Assembly (NCBI RefSeq): GCF_947507565.1
Contig: NC_089190.1
Coordinates: 1,550,001-1,614,000, forward strand
Direction: 5' to 3'
DNA length: 64,000 nucleotides
DNA from: Oscarella lobularis
Taxonomy: Eukaryota > Porifera > Homoscleromorpha > Homosclerophorida > Oscarellidae
In this document: positions 38,401 through 49,051 of the stretch, in pieces
Layout of the letters: every line of letters begins with the position of its first letter
Numbering within the stretch: the first letter of the stretch is position 1
Position numbers and translations under genes: made by a program
The notes under the pieces: generated by a model
The model's input: only the letters and a program-made list of their open reading frames with translations
What the model was told of the DNA's origin: nothing
The model's database searches: none

Positions 38401-39088
38401 CGGCGGAGCGGAAATCTGGTCGTCGGCCGCCGTAACTGACGACGCTGTCTATGTCGGCACGATGGACGAAGGTTCGTCGGCGTCGATTTTTGCTCTGCGA
38501 CGACGAGACGGTTCCGTGATTTGGTCGCGAGCGATCGGCGCCGGCGTTTGGTCGTCGCCGCGTTTGGTCGAGGACGAGAAACGGTATATTGTCGTTGGCG
38601 CCCAAGACGGGGCTGTCTACGCGTTGGCAGCCGACGACGGCGCGATTCTATGGAGCTACGAGACGGGTCACGACGCCGTCGATTCGTCCGTAGCTATTGA
38701 CGCCAATTCCAGCGTCGGTTTCTTTGGTACTAGTGGCGGGGACGTCGTCGCCGTTCGGTTGGCGACTGGACGAAAAGTTTGGCGCGTTCACGTCGACGAG
38801 GGCGAGATTGTTTCGTCGCCACTTGTTGTTGACGTAGATTATGTATGCGTTGGAACGAGCAGTGGCGACGTCGTGGCTCTGCGTGCAAGCGACGGGGACG
38901 TCTTGTGGCGACGACGCGTCGGCGGTGAAATCGTGTCGTCGCCCAAGGCGGACTTGGGAGTCGTCTTCATCGGTTCTACGAATAACAATGTTTTGGCTCT
39001 GGATTTTATGAACGAAGGCGCTGTTGTCTGGTCTTTCACGTCGAATGGTCCCGTTGTTGCGACACCGTCTATTGCAACGATTGTCTAA
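34718..39088 (+). CDS. Membrane-anchored JmjC dioxygenase + aldo-keto reductase + PQQ propeller fusion
   Basis: Exons: 34718-35349, 35420-36132, 36187-36271, 37240-39088; the sum is divisible by three and gives 1,092 residues. An N-terminal cytosolic tail and a membrane segment (about residues 43-65) put the rest in the lumen or outside. The cupin/JmjC domain (about 150-400) has HHD at 274-276 and a distal His at 353/354 (PQYWFHHV), the iron triad, plus CLRCG just before. The aldo-keto reductase begins at MPALGFGT (449) with the full tetrad D480, Y485, K509, H542; these spacings (5, 24, 33) equal those of AKR1 enzymes (50, 55, 84, 117, i.e. 5, 29, 33) except that the Tyr-Lys step is 24. From about 735 come seven or so PQQ-type blades (VYALAADDGAILWSYETG pattern). 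Substrates are unknown. Retention of the 54-nt intron 36133-36186 ends the protein at 36161 after JmjC alone. Intron 3 is unusually long (968 nt). Confidence 0.85.
35351..35408. repeat. AT-rich (TA/TATATACA) simple repeat in intron
   Basis: Runs of TA and ACATAC fill most of the first intron of the JmjC-AKR-PQQ gene, between donor 35350 and acceptor 35419. Confidence 0.8.
36856..36906 (+). promoter_or_regulatory. Possible core promoter inside the long intron of the fusion gene
   Basis: A GC-box-like CCCCGCCC is followed by GTATAAATAC (about 36871-36880) and, about 25 nt later, an initiator-like TCAGAGT. It sits inside the 968-nt intron at the JmjC/AKR boundary, and a usable donor (GCAG|GTAACT, about 36931) follows. 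Transcripts starting here could splice to 37240 and encode an AKR-PQQ form without the JmjC part. This is inference from sequence pattern only. Confidence 0.35.
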
Positions 39089-39423
39089 TAGAAATTGATT
39101 GCATTGTCAGTCTTTAGGCAAGTAAGCATGTATCTAGAAGTTAAAAAGAAACCAACACTGATAATGGTATGAATTTCTTGGTGTAACTTTGTGTAGATGC
39201 ATGCCTTGTGAAACAGACGGAGAAGACGTCGAAGTTGCCTGCAATCATTCTCTCCTATCTTGGTCTCGCCTCAAAACTGTGTCGCTTGTTCTCTCGCCTC
39301 AAAACTGTGCAACTTGTTCTGATCTCTTCGGTGTGCATCAACATCCTCGTTTTGATAAAAAATCGTGGGAGGTAGAGCCTTTCCGCCCAAGGAAGCAAGT
39401 ACGCTATATATTGCTATCGTAGC
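39089..39423. other. Gap between fusion gene and KH gene, with a 28-bp direct duplication
   Basis: No gene supported. Bases 39264-39319 hold two near-identical 28-bp units (TCTCGCCTCAAAACTGTG core). An open frame runs through them but has no family signal. Confidence 0.5.
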
Positions 39424-42275
39424 ATGACGCAGCAGAAAAACGACTCCGGCTCTGCGTCGCTGCCACTGGTAAAAACTATTTCAAGTCCTGACGCAGTAGA
39501 TATCCTTTGCGAAAGAGGATTCATCAATTTCGATCAATTCGACATTGCCGTTTGCTCTGTGCCTCGCGCGAGGTTCAAGTATTTATTCTCACGAGTAAAA
39601 CCACAGCAAGATGAAGTATCGAGTGCTCTTAGCCTACGTGATACTTTCAAAGAAAGAACGTTTCGGTTGTATATGGACCCGAAGGTCGTCGAAGAGCTTT
39701 CGATTTCAGGGGATGTCGCACTCACAGTGCGGAAACGCATTGTTCAATCCCTCGCTCGCGCGTGGGGTGCGACAGCCTCGGATATAGACCTACACACGCG
39801 AGCCTCTGCTTTTACGCGAGCAGCAACGTCTCGGCGCGACTCAAGATCTTACAGTCTTATTATTCGTCGTAAAGTGTTGATTCGGATAGAACTGAATGGT
39901 CCCATTGATGTCGCTAACAAGCGGGATACGTGGGACAAGATCAAGGTGGCACTCACTAGCACATCAAAAACTTCTACGAAGAGCACTGTTGCTGTGCAGC
40001 AGTTTATTACCGAGTCGAAAACGCTGGTACTACTTGTTCCTGGTGGAATGGCTTTGAGTGTACTCCTTTCCTTTTCTAACATAAAGCATCAGTTGCTGTT
40101 CTTCAGACATTTGGGAGACCTCCTGCCTTCAGAAATTCGATCTTTGTCTTTTTTTCTTGGCTCCTTTCCACCTATTCGCAACGTATTACTTTTAGGAGAA
40201 CGACGTGGGGGCAAGAAGCCGTCTCTTATGGATAGAAATAACGTTCGAGCACCCTATATACGATGTAGACGACGTTCGACATCGGCGGTTTTCGCATTGG
40301 TTGATCATGCTACTGGGACAATCAGCGAAGTTGAGGAAAAAGTAAGAGCAATTAACGGAGACAATATTTCTAGTGTTGTAATGCAGTTTTTTTGAAGATT
40401 GCAGCATTAGAAAACAAGGTAAACATGTAGTAATGAGTAGCACACATATCCACAATAAGTTCCTCTAAGCGAAGATAAGGAATCTCGTCTTTGAGGTGAA
40501 AGAAACTGAATTTAGCGATCGACTACAAGAGTCCATAACGCAAAGTATAAAGAACAGCTGTTTTGAACTGTGCGAAAAAATCGTTTCTCTGCGGCAAAAG
40601 CTCAAAAGTCGATTGATGAGGTAGAAAAATATCGGTAAAGTTTCATCATCGCTCAGTTTTTCTTCTTGCAAGAAGAAGAGAGCATAACGTGGTGGAGAAA
40701 AAGATAGCAGTTCCACCTGACTTCATAGGTTATGTGTTAGGTAGAGGATTCAGCCGACTTCAGAGAATAAAAGAGGAATCGGGAGCTTCCATCGACTTCG
40801 ACGACGAAAATCAAGTATTTTACGTTAAAGGCACGGAACAATCCGTAGCAAAAGCATTTAAAATTTTCTCAAACACAGTTGTAAGGCACCCACTCTTTCT
40901 GAAGCATCTGTACGGCACCTCGTTATATGCTTCCAGGTGAAGAGAAAACGATACTATTTGAGGAATCCAGATCACCGTGACGATGTGCGCCAACGTCGCT
41001 CAGCTATAGTGACCAAAGTTGTAGAAGGAAAGGCTCTGCCCCACTACATCTGGAGACGCGCAAGCGCCAAATTTGGCTGTCGTCTGAGTTACTCTGATGA
41101 AGAATGTCAAAAGGTTATCTAATCTTGTAGACTCTAAAGAGACTCGTCGTTCCTTGTTATTTACAGGTAAGAGTTGGCGGGAGACTGAGAGGTACGGAAG
41201 ATATGCAGCGCGAAGTACAACAGTACCTCGACGATGTGATAACAGAAAAGAAGTACAGTGTTTCTTTGAACGACCTTTGCGTCGACGCTTGGTTTCACTT
41301 GGGAAGGTGTCATTGGATCCATCCAGAAGGACAAGGTTAGCATATTAATCACTAAGCAACTAGAATTTATAGACGTTTTGTGCAGACTCTATTAGCAAAA
41401 CATCGTTTGCTGAGCCACCTATGCCCTGGCGAATAGAATTTCGTCCTGGACTATTATCAATTTGCTCCCGTCTTGAGCGCTTCCTTCAACGTTGCTCGGA
41501 ATGTCATAGTTACGTTCGCCACGATCTTACTATCGTTACGCCATCCTACAATCTACGACGGCTAATCGTCGTCATTCCTCCGGCTAATAGTTCCGCTGAA
41601 GAGACTTATTCTCGCTTTGCTAAGCATTATCCTGTGCTAAAGATGTGCCAAACCGATGGTGATGGTGTGATGAAAGCCGGTCCCGGCTATTTGTGCTACA
41701 GGATGCAGCCCGACTTCAGAGTTGACATTCTCATGCCAGATCTTTCCTGTGACTGTCGATTTTTCATTCGAATAGGTGCCACTATATACTAAGATAAACT
41801 TTCCATATTCAGTCTACTTTTTGTAGCCGAGACCTTATCGTCGCAGGCAGAAGACGACGAAGACAAAGTTCTTATTCAAGAGTATTGCAGCAAGGTGAAG
41901 GTTCTTGGAAACTGCCTGAACTTGCCGGAACTTCCAGAAGGCTACCTTCTTGATTATCATCGAAGAAGCAAGAGGAAAATGTACGTATTTGAAGACCACG
42001 AAGTTTGTGTTAGCCGCGAGGAAGAGCTAGAGAGTGCTCAGACACTTTGGGGATGTCAAGAGTCAAAGGTATAGCATTGAATTCGGCAATCAGTCTGCGC
42101 TTCATCTGTCGGTGTCTTTTCTTAGGCGACGGAAATTCACGTGAAAAACCGACACTCTGAAAAGACGTTCCGATCAAGCACAATTCGCTCTTGGAATACA
42201 GAAGCAATAAAGGACGAAATCAATTGTACTCTTCATTTCGTTCGAGCACTAGTCAGTCACATGGAGCCCATTTAG
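39424..42275 (+). CDS. KH-domain protein of unknown function
   Basis: Exons: 39424-40341, 40398-40418 (a 21-nt microexon), 40475-40620, 40673-40880, 40937-41113, 41167-41335, 41386-41775, 41827-42068, 42126-42275; 806 residues in frame. The first 306 residues match nothing I recognise. A helical, charged linker leads to one clear KH domain at about residues 365-430 (VPPDFIGYVLGRGFSRLQ ... FYVKGTEQSVAKAFKIF); the GxxG loop reads GRGF, with the last Gly replaced. A second, weaker KH-like segment follows (VVEGKALPHYIW ... RLRGTEDMQREVQQYL), and the strand order recalls the paired KH of FMRP-type proteins. The remaining 300 residues are Cys-rich (CSRLERFLQRCSEC, DLSCDCRFFIRI) and unassigned. RNA binding is likely; target and pathway are unknown. 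It lies between the two secretory JmjC genes. Confidence 0.7.
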
Positions 42276-42408
42276 CATAAAAGGAGAGTGCGTAGCTTCG
42301 CTCTGGCGACGCATACAATTTCTTATTTTGTTCTGTTTTCTGTTTTTATCTGCACGTATTGGATTCATAGCATTAGTGACGTCTGAGGTGAAGTGCGCAA
42401 TCTCTATC

Positions 42409-44359
42409 ATGCCGGTCATTGGCTTACTCGTGCAGTTTTCCCTCGTTTTTCTGCTTCCCATCGGCGCCTCCGCCGACCTAACCGGACACCTGCAGCCGCT
42501 CGGCGCTCACCGCGAACCGGACGTTCCGATCGACGAAGCGACGACGCCCGTAGACCCCAAAACGTTCTGGAACGACTACGTTCGCACGGGCACGCCGCTC
42601 ATCTTTCGCTCGGCAGCAACCCACTCGCCGGCATTCACAAAATGGACCGACGACTACATCGCAAGCCGCTACGGCGACGTCGAAATCCGCCTCGAAACGA
42701 AAGCAGAAGTCGACTGGCACACGCCGCGCGGCGACGTCGGCATCGGACGCGACACGCTCAAACATTTCATATCCCGCTATCACTCGGACAACGTGTACGC
42801 GATCACCGAACTTCCCGACTCCATGTACCACGAAGTCGACGTTCTGCCGTGTATGAGCTGCGGCTCCCTGCGCGATTCGCTTCAGGAGATCAACCTTTGG
42901 ATTAGCGGCGGCGGAACGTCGAGCGTTCTCCATCGCGACGCCTATCACGCGATCAATTGCCTTCACAACGGAACGAAGGAGTGGATTATGATTCATCCCG
43001 ACTACATTGACAGCATCTATAAGATGGAGGAGTCGGAGTTCGAAATTGGCGGTCGATCTGTAATCAACGTCGATAAGGTTAACATGAAGCTGTTTCCGAA
43101 AATAGCCAATGTCAGGTACTCCAAGTTTACACTCCATCCTGGCGATTGTCTGTTTCTTCCTGGAGGTGAAAGTCATCTGATATTGACGATACATCTATCT
43201 ATATTTTTTCTCTCTCAAAGGCTATTGGCATCAAGTTCGTTCGTATGGGACTCATAATTTGGCCGTGGCGATTCTGTTCAGACGAATCCAGTCGTTTAGG
43301 GAAGACGTTGGCGGCGGCGATTGCTCGAATCCTAGCTACATTCCGTTGAGCGACTATTACGTTGTATGGAAGTTCAATGGTAGTGGGCTGATGAGTATGG
43401 GAAATATGGACATCGAGGCAATGAGGTACAGTAGCAAAAGAGATTTTATTATTGATCCGGACACGTCTGTTTGTGATAGAGAGTCATTTCTGAGAGGTAA
43501 AGATGACGAAGGCAAAGCCAAATTATCCGATCTCTACGATAGTCTTGTTGAGGTCTGCTGTCGTTCTTTTGAAATCTTGATATCATATTCTACCTTCAGA
43601 TATGGGAATTTATGCCTGAGCCGGGACGAACGAGATCTTTTGAAAGACTTCACGAGGTTGCCTCAGTTATGCCTTCCCCTCCCCCCTCCCTCTCAATATT
43701 TGACGTCTCCAATTTATAGGTTTTCTCCATTCTCGATCCGGATGGCGACGGCTACACGACGGAGGCTATCGTGCGTGCGTTGACCCGCGATCAACTAAAA
43801 GAAATGGCTCTCGTATTGGAACCAGCAGAACCCGTCAACACGTACGATTATGAATACGCCCTGCTTAACGCCGACCAAATCGAGTCAGAAGCTAATGACT
43901 GCACAAGGAAGACCTTAGTTGACTCGTTTCTTTACAGACGTCTTGTTGAAGATTTGGCCGACAAGAGAAAATTGACCAGGGAGAATTTCGTCGAAGCGTA
44001 CACGCGCAAAGTAAGAGAGTCTATGCTGAGTTTCGGTATCTGATGCTGCGTACTCTGTGTAGGATGGCTTATATGGTACGGAGAAGTTTGCTCATCGGGT
44101 ATGTCGTGCTCCTTTTTCTCCTATAGCTACTCCTATGCTTTTGACTTAGTTTTTTGACGAGCTTGACAAGGAGGAGAAAGGCTACGTTGATCACTTGGAG
44201 TTGACGGGCGGGCTTCTCGATCTTGCCTTGTTGCCATACAGGATGCACGAGTTGAGAGAAGCGAAAATGGAGCAGGTATTATCAGAGCGGAGAGATAGGG
44301 AAACGGAGCAATTATTATCAGAGCTCGATGACGTGAAACACCACCACGGTGAGCTGTAA
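42409..44359 (+). CDS. ER-lumenal JmjC protein with EF-hands and KDEL-like tail
   Basis: Exons: 42409-43165, 43221-43552, 43600-43656, 43720-44010, 44063-44098, 44150-44359; 560 residues. The ATG chosen starts a clear signal peptide (MPVIGLLVQFSLVFLLPIGA). The JmjC/cupin domain has HRD (SSVLHRDAYHA) and a distal His (GGYWHQVRSYG), so the iron triad is present, with CMSCG shortly upstream at the same place as CLRCG in the fusion gene. Two EF-hand loops follow: DPDGDGYTTEAI, with Ile at position 12, probably weak, and DKEEKGYVDHLE, which is canonical. The protein ends HHHGEL, a KDEL-like retrieval signal. The likely role is hydroxylation of a lumenal protein or glycan in a calcium-influenced way. 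The 57-nt third exon has a poor donor (GTTGCC), the least certain junction. Confidence 0.85.
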
Positions 44360-44506
44360 CTCGAGACTACAAGTCGACATTACGTTTGCCCTTGAGATGT
44401 CTGATTAGATTTTTTTTCTATTTGTTGTATTGACGTGCACGCAAAGCTAAGCTGTACGCAGATTAAAGCGTTCGCTTAAAAAAATGGCGTAGAAAGGGCA
44501 AATCAA

Positions 44507-45709
44507 TTAGCTCTTTGAGAGAAATTTCAATAGCTAATCGAGACGGTCAGAATGTAAATTGCGTGTCGAGAAATGAAGCTCACCGTCATTAAAATTTCTT
44601 CTTGTTTTTCTGGCAAGTGTTCAAAATCTTCGTTTCCGTCCAGAACGATGACAGGAAACCGTTTGAATGCTTGTGGCACACTAACGGTCAGTCAACAGTA
44701 ATCTCTTTTATACGATGTAACTCTTTTCTTACAAGGGATCATTTTCCGTACTCGCAAGCCAGTTTTCGTGCTTCTCGTGCAAACTCTGCAGGTAGCTCAA
44801 TTCAATTGCCCGTTCCTGCAGGCGAGAAGAGGTAAGACCGTGCTAAGGGTGTGCACTTTTCACGCCCACTTCAGGTCTACTTCGCTGGCGCAATCTCGAA
44901 AAGCACACCTAAAACACTGGGACTAGATCATAGCGTATTACGTTTCAATTGGCTCACCTTGGGATCAGTTCTCAGATAAATGATTCCATCAAGTTTTAGG
45001 CCAGGCAACTTTTCAGTGATGAACGTGAGCCAGTCGCAGTAGAGACGCCACTCCATGTCGGATAAGAATCCAGCCTGGTACGAATTCAAACCGAAACAAA
45101 CTCTGGGCACGGAGAGCATATACAATTGTCATTCATTAGTCTAGATAATCTCACCTGTCGCTGTATATTGATCGCTCGAAGAGCAGAGCTGGATTTAATT
45201 GTCCTTCAAGGTGAGATGTAGGAGCTTCGATCTGTGCTCTCACGCGACTAAGGCAAGCGTAATTCTGCATAACCAGAAATTAATTAATTAATTAATTAAT
45301 TAGATATAAGCATTAATTAAATATGTACATAATAGCGAGCTCCTTAGTTCTGACCTGAAACGTATATGCCCATCGAGTAGGATTTTCGTAGAACATTTCC
45401 AGTAAGTTTTCTTTACCAGTTGATGCCGTCTAACTTACAGTAGATACATTCAACCCTATAGTTCGCTACTCGGATTCTAATAACCGAGTCACTTCCTAGC
45501 CATTCAGATAGGGGTTCGGGTACGATGTCTACAGTGAGACAATCGCCTGATCGTTCCTTTAGTAGGCGGAGAAGAGTAGACTTTCCGGAACCTGCGAGCT
45601 CGAATCCCTCACCACGACTCTATTCTATTTCTTTGCGCATACCGATGTTGCCTTCGACGGCAACTCGTCGCACAGCTCTCCAATTTTGCACAGTACTAGT
45701 AGAATCCAT
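44507..45709 (-). CDS. Deoxynucleoside kinase (dCK/dGK/TK2 family), tandem copy 1
   Basis: Exons on the minus strand, 5' to 3': 45643-45709, 45485-45591, 45355-45429, 45155-45264, 44958-45102, 44870-44908, 44733-44815, 44584-44680, 44507-44533; 249 residues. The family phosphorylates deoxynucleosides with ATP in the salvage route. Visible: P-loop GNIGSGKST, VPEPLSEW, TRWAYTFQ, YACLSRVRAQI, the ERS motif in FERSIYSDR, NSYQAGFLSDMEWRLYCDW, LDGIIYLRTDP, LRQRSRPE lid, LSYLQSLHEKHENWL, and VIVLDGNEDFE near the end. No clear mitochondrial leader is visible. The exon structure is identical to copy 2. The stretch after EPLSEW is shorter than in dCK. Confidence 0.9.
45279..45302. repeat. AATT microsatellite in intron
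   Basis: Six tandem AATT units lie in the third intron of deoxynucleoside kinase copy 1. Confidence 0.9.
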
Positions 45710-45935
45710 AGACAGGACAGGCACTCTGTCAGGCAGGCAGTGAGGACGTGCGTTAGTTTATCACACCCCCCTGATCTTCATTAACCCTTTTCATTGCATT
45801 GCCATGTCTTATGTGTCTGCGTATGATATAATCAAAATATTAGCTCTATTCGCGCATGCAGCATTGAGTCACATCTAAGACGTATTTAGCGAGAAAAATA
45901 ATCAGCAGTGCTTTGATGTAGAAGGTGAATGTTGA

Positions 45936-47063
45936 TTAGCCCTTTGCAAGGAATTGTATTATCTGCATAATTGAAAATTTTAGACTCTGTTTAGATTAGA
46001 ACGCATAGCGTTACCTCTTTCAACATTTCTTCTTGCTTTTCTGGAAAGTTTTCAAAATCTTCATTTCCGTCCAGAACAAGTACAGGAAACCGTTTGAGAA
46101 TTTGCGGCACTCTAGTAGACAGGCCATACAATAATCCCCCTTAGTATAATTTTTTCTTACGAGGGATCATTTTCAGTGCTATTAAGCCAATTTTCGTGCT
46201 TCTGATGCAAGTTCTGCAGATAGCTCAATTCAACCGTCTTCTCCTGGTCAAAGTGTAGGTAAAGAATCAGTGCTACAGTAGGACTCTCTACACACCTCAG
46301 GCCGACTTCTCTTTTGCAATCTTGAAAAGCATATCTAATTGTAAGATACAGCCAAAGGTAGGTAGGATTACTATCAATAGATCTTACTTTGGGATTAGTT
46401 CTTAAATAGATAATCCCGTCAAGGTTGAGGCCTGCCAGCGTTTCGACAATGAACGTGTGCCAGTCACAGTAGAGATTCCATTCCATTTCGGACAAGAATC
46501 CAGCCTGATAAGAATTCAGGGCAAAGCACAGTCTAACACAAGTAAGTACAATACATGGTTATCTGCAATAGTCATTTTAAACCTGTCACTGTACACAGAT
46601 CTCTCAAAGAACAGAGCTGGATTCATTTGCCCTTCGAGATGAGAAGTGGAAGCCGTTATCTGCGCCCTTATTCGACTGATGCACGCATACGTCTGCGCAA
46701 TCGAAGAGGTAAGCAGTCCGTTAGCTGATGCTTTAGTGTAAATACCTGAAAAGTGTAGGCCCATCTGATGGGATCCTTGTAAAACTTATCCAACAAATTC
46801 TAAGAAAGTAGATCGATCCTACTGCTAGCTGACCCTGTTTTCGTACCGAGCCCTTTCCTATCTGCTGCCACTTAGCTAGGGGTTCTGGTACTATGTCCAA
46901 ACTCAGACGATCAATCGACTTTTGCTTCATCAAGCGAAGCAGCGTCGACTTTCCCGCACCTAAATTTCGTTGACGTAGCCGGAGACGATTTGTAATTCTA
47001 AGTTCGCCGACCGATGTTGCCTTCGATGGCAACCTTTCGCAGAGCCGTCCAACGTGGCGACAT
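45936..47063 (-). CDS. Deoxynucleoside kinase (dCK/dGK/TK2 family), tandem copy 2
   Basis: Exons on the minus strand: 47012-47063, 46847-46959, 46746-46799, 46583-46692, 46388-46532, 46296-46334, 46161-46243, 46015-46111, 45936-45962; 239 residues. Motifs: GNIGAGKST, VPEPLAKWQQ, DPIRWAYTFQ, FERSVYSDR, NSYQAGFLSEMEWNLYCDW, LDGIIYLRTNP, LQKRSRPE, VLVLDGNEDFENF. All nine exons match copy 1, and exons 4-9 have identical lengths, so the pair arose by tandem duplication. The exon after the P-loop ends differently from copy 1 (the following exon is shorter), placing divergence in the region between the EP motif and the RWAYTFQ helix that shapes substrate choice. Confidence 0.9.
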
Positions 47064-47080
47064 ATTTTACGAAATCACGT

Positions 47081-47109
47081 GATAGATAGATAGATAGATA
47101 GATAGATAG
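47081..47109. repeat. GATA microsatellite
   Basis: About seven GATA units just upstream of the copy 2 kinase start, between the divergent kinase and synaptobrevin genes. Confidence 0.9.
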
Positions 47110-47314
47110 TCTGCTGGTCGGCATGATGCGATCAAAAATTGTCTGATAAGAGCTTTGACTCTAATTATGACAGAATTATAATTACTCACAGAGATAACCT
47201 AACTGCTAACATCTCTGTAACAAAGCAACTGAACTAAATTTTTTTAGTCCGGTTGTACGGGTAGAGACTGACGTAACAGTGACGTCCGTCGATCTATTGT
47301 ATTCCACAACGACA

Positions 47315-47897
47315 ATGTGAGAACTCGACGCATTGACCGGCTGTATTCGCACTCAGATCTAGGTCTTCAAAGGCACTCCAGCAGACACAGGCAAATGTGG
47401 ATGAGGTGTGACAAACACTGACAGTAGACAAGCTTAGTTAGCTACCTAATGTTTCTAAAAGGCGGTGGATATAATGAAGGGCAATATGATACGGATTATA
47501 GACAGAGGCGAGAACCTCGAAAAGCTCGAGGAAGGCGCTAGTAAGGTCGAGTCGACGAGGAGAATGGAATAAATTTATATAGATATTGTCTTTTGGCATT
47601 GCTACAGAGAGACTTGAGTATGGAGCTGCTGAGCTGAGTAAGACAGCAAGAGCTCTTGAAAGGAAGAAATGGTGGAAAAATTTTAAGGTCGTGCGTGAGA
47701 TCGAGAGTTATCGTTATAGGGAGCAGTTTTTTTTCTGCAGATCTGGATTGTTTTTGGCGTGGTTATGGTAGCAGTTGTGACCATCATTGTTGGTAAGTGG
47801 GTTTTCATCCTGTACAGTTCATCCTCAATATTGACATAATGTTTCATGATTATTAATAAATTAATGACTAGTCAATCAAGAGGATGCACTGTACTGA
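47315..47897 (+). CDS. Synaptobrevin/VAMP R-SNARE, tandem copy 1 (divergent)
   Basis: Exons: ..47315-47316 (AT of the start codon), 47363-47405, 47462-47540, 47608-47687, 47741-47792, 47872-47897; 93 residues. The initiator ATG is split AT|G by the first intron. The SNARE motif runs from LQQTQANVDEAVDIM through IIDRGENLEKLEEGAKRL, with the zero-layer Arg in DRGENL, then the basic KKWWKNFK and a C-terminal membrane anchor (IWIVFGVVMVAVVTIIV) with a short lumenal tail. VAMPs drive vesicle fusion by pairing with Q-SNAREs. It is more diverged than copy 2 in the N-terminal half of the helix (GNMIRII in place of QNIDKVL). Confidence 0.85.
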
Positions 47898-48121
47898 TGA
47901 GACGTGTCTGTCCTTGTCTTTAATGGCGCATTTAGTTCTTATAATCTTTGCCTAAATTATGAATTCTTGAGAGTCTTGGACAATTTATTATCATTTCGAT
48001 CGTTTACATGTTCTGCTGCAAACCTCCTTTGTTTAACGCACGTTAACGTTGGAATCAACATCGCTCAGAAAGAAACGAAGGAAGCGTCTGCTACTCTCTT
48101 CTCGTCGTCAAAGTCGTCAAA

Positions 48122-49051
48122 ATGTACGTAATCGATCGTTCGTTCGCCGACGCGAGCGATCGAGCCGCTCGCATCGCTCACATCACCCTCTCCCTTCTCT
48201 TGTGATCGCGAGCGTCTTTCCTTAGGTCATCGAAGCGTCTCCAGCAGACCCAAGCCCAGGTGGACGAGGTGAGAGTCGAAGGAGAGAGAGCGAGACGTCA
48301 CAACGCGTCGTTGCCCGCCGCGACGATATCGCCCCCCTCGAAAACGAAGTTATCTCTTTTCCCCGTTTCGAAGCAACGACGTGCGCGCCGCCGTAGCCTC
48401 GTCTTCGCATCCTTTTCGAATGAATGACGTAGCGTATCCGGCGTGCTCTCATACGTGATTACCTAAGCTAGCCTCCCCTGGGGGGGCCCACTTCGTAGTT
48501 CGTGTACTCATACCGTTCCGACGTGCGAGAATGAACGAATTGTTCGAAGAGGGGTCTCTCCCTCCCTTCTTAAATGAAGTTTATTCTCATTCATTCGCTG
48601 CTGTCTTCTCTAGGTCGTCGATATCATGAAGCAGAACATTGACAAGGTTCTCGAGCGAGACGAGAAGCTCAATGAACTCGACGACAGAGCAGGTGAGCGT
48701 AGCAATTATTCATAGAGTAAGAGGACGTTCCTCGTGATTGTGTTTTTGCTTCGTGGGGTCGACGACCAGAGGCTTTGCAGTATGGTGCCGCTCAGTTTGA
48801 AAGCAGCGCTGTCAAGTTGAAGCGAAAGATGTGGTGGAAGAACGTCAAGGTCAAAAGAGAGAAGAAGAAAAAAGCGTTGGCATAATTTTTATTCTTCTCT
48901 TTCTCTCTCCGTTTCAGATGTGGATTATTTTGATTGTTGTGGTGTTGGCGATTATTGGCATTATTGTTGGTAAGTGATATAGTCTGTCTTGCTGCGTTTT
49001 TGAGGTGTTTATCTTTCTCCCAAACTAGCAATTGTCGTATCGAAAACATAA
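48122..49051 (+). CDS. VAMP: Synaptobrevin/VAMP R-SNARE, tandem copy 2 (canonical)
   Basis: Exons: ..48122-48123, 48226-48268, 48614-48692, 48770-48849, 48918-48969, 49029-49051; 92 residues. The start codon is split AT|G exactly as in copy 1. The sequence is close to animal VAMP1/2/3: [36 protein letters not shown] with the zero-layer Arg, [18 protein letters not shown], then the anchor [21 protein letters not shown]. It lacks the Pro-rich N-terminal extension of vertebrate VAMP2. The second coding intron is about 345 nt, longer than is usual in this window. Confidence 0.93.
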
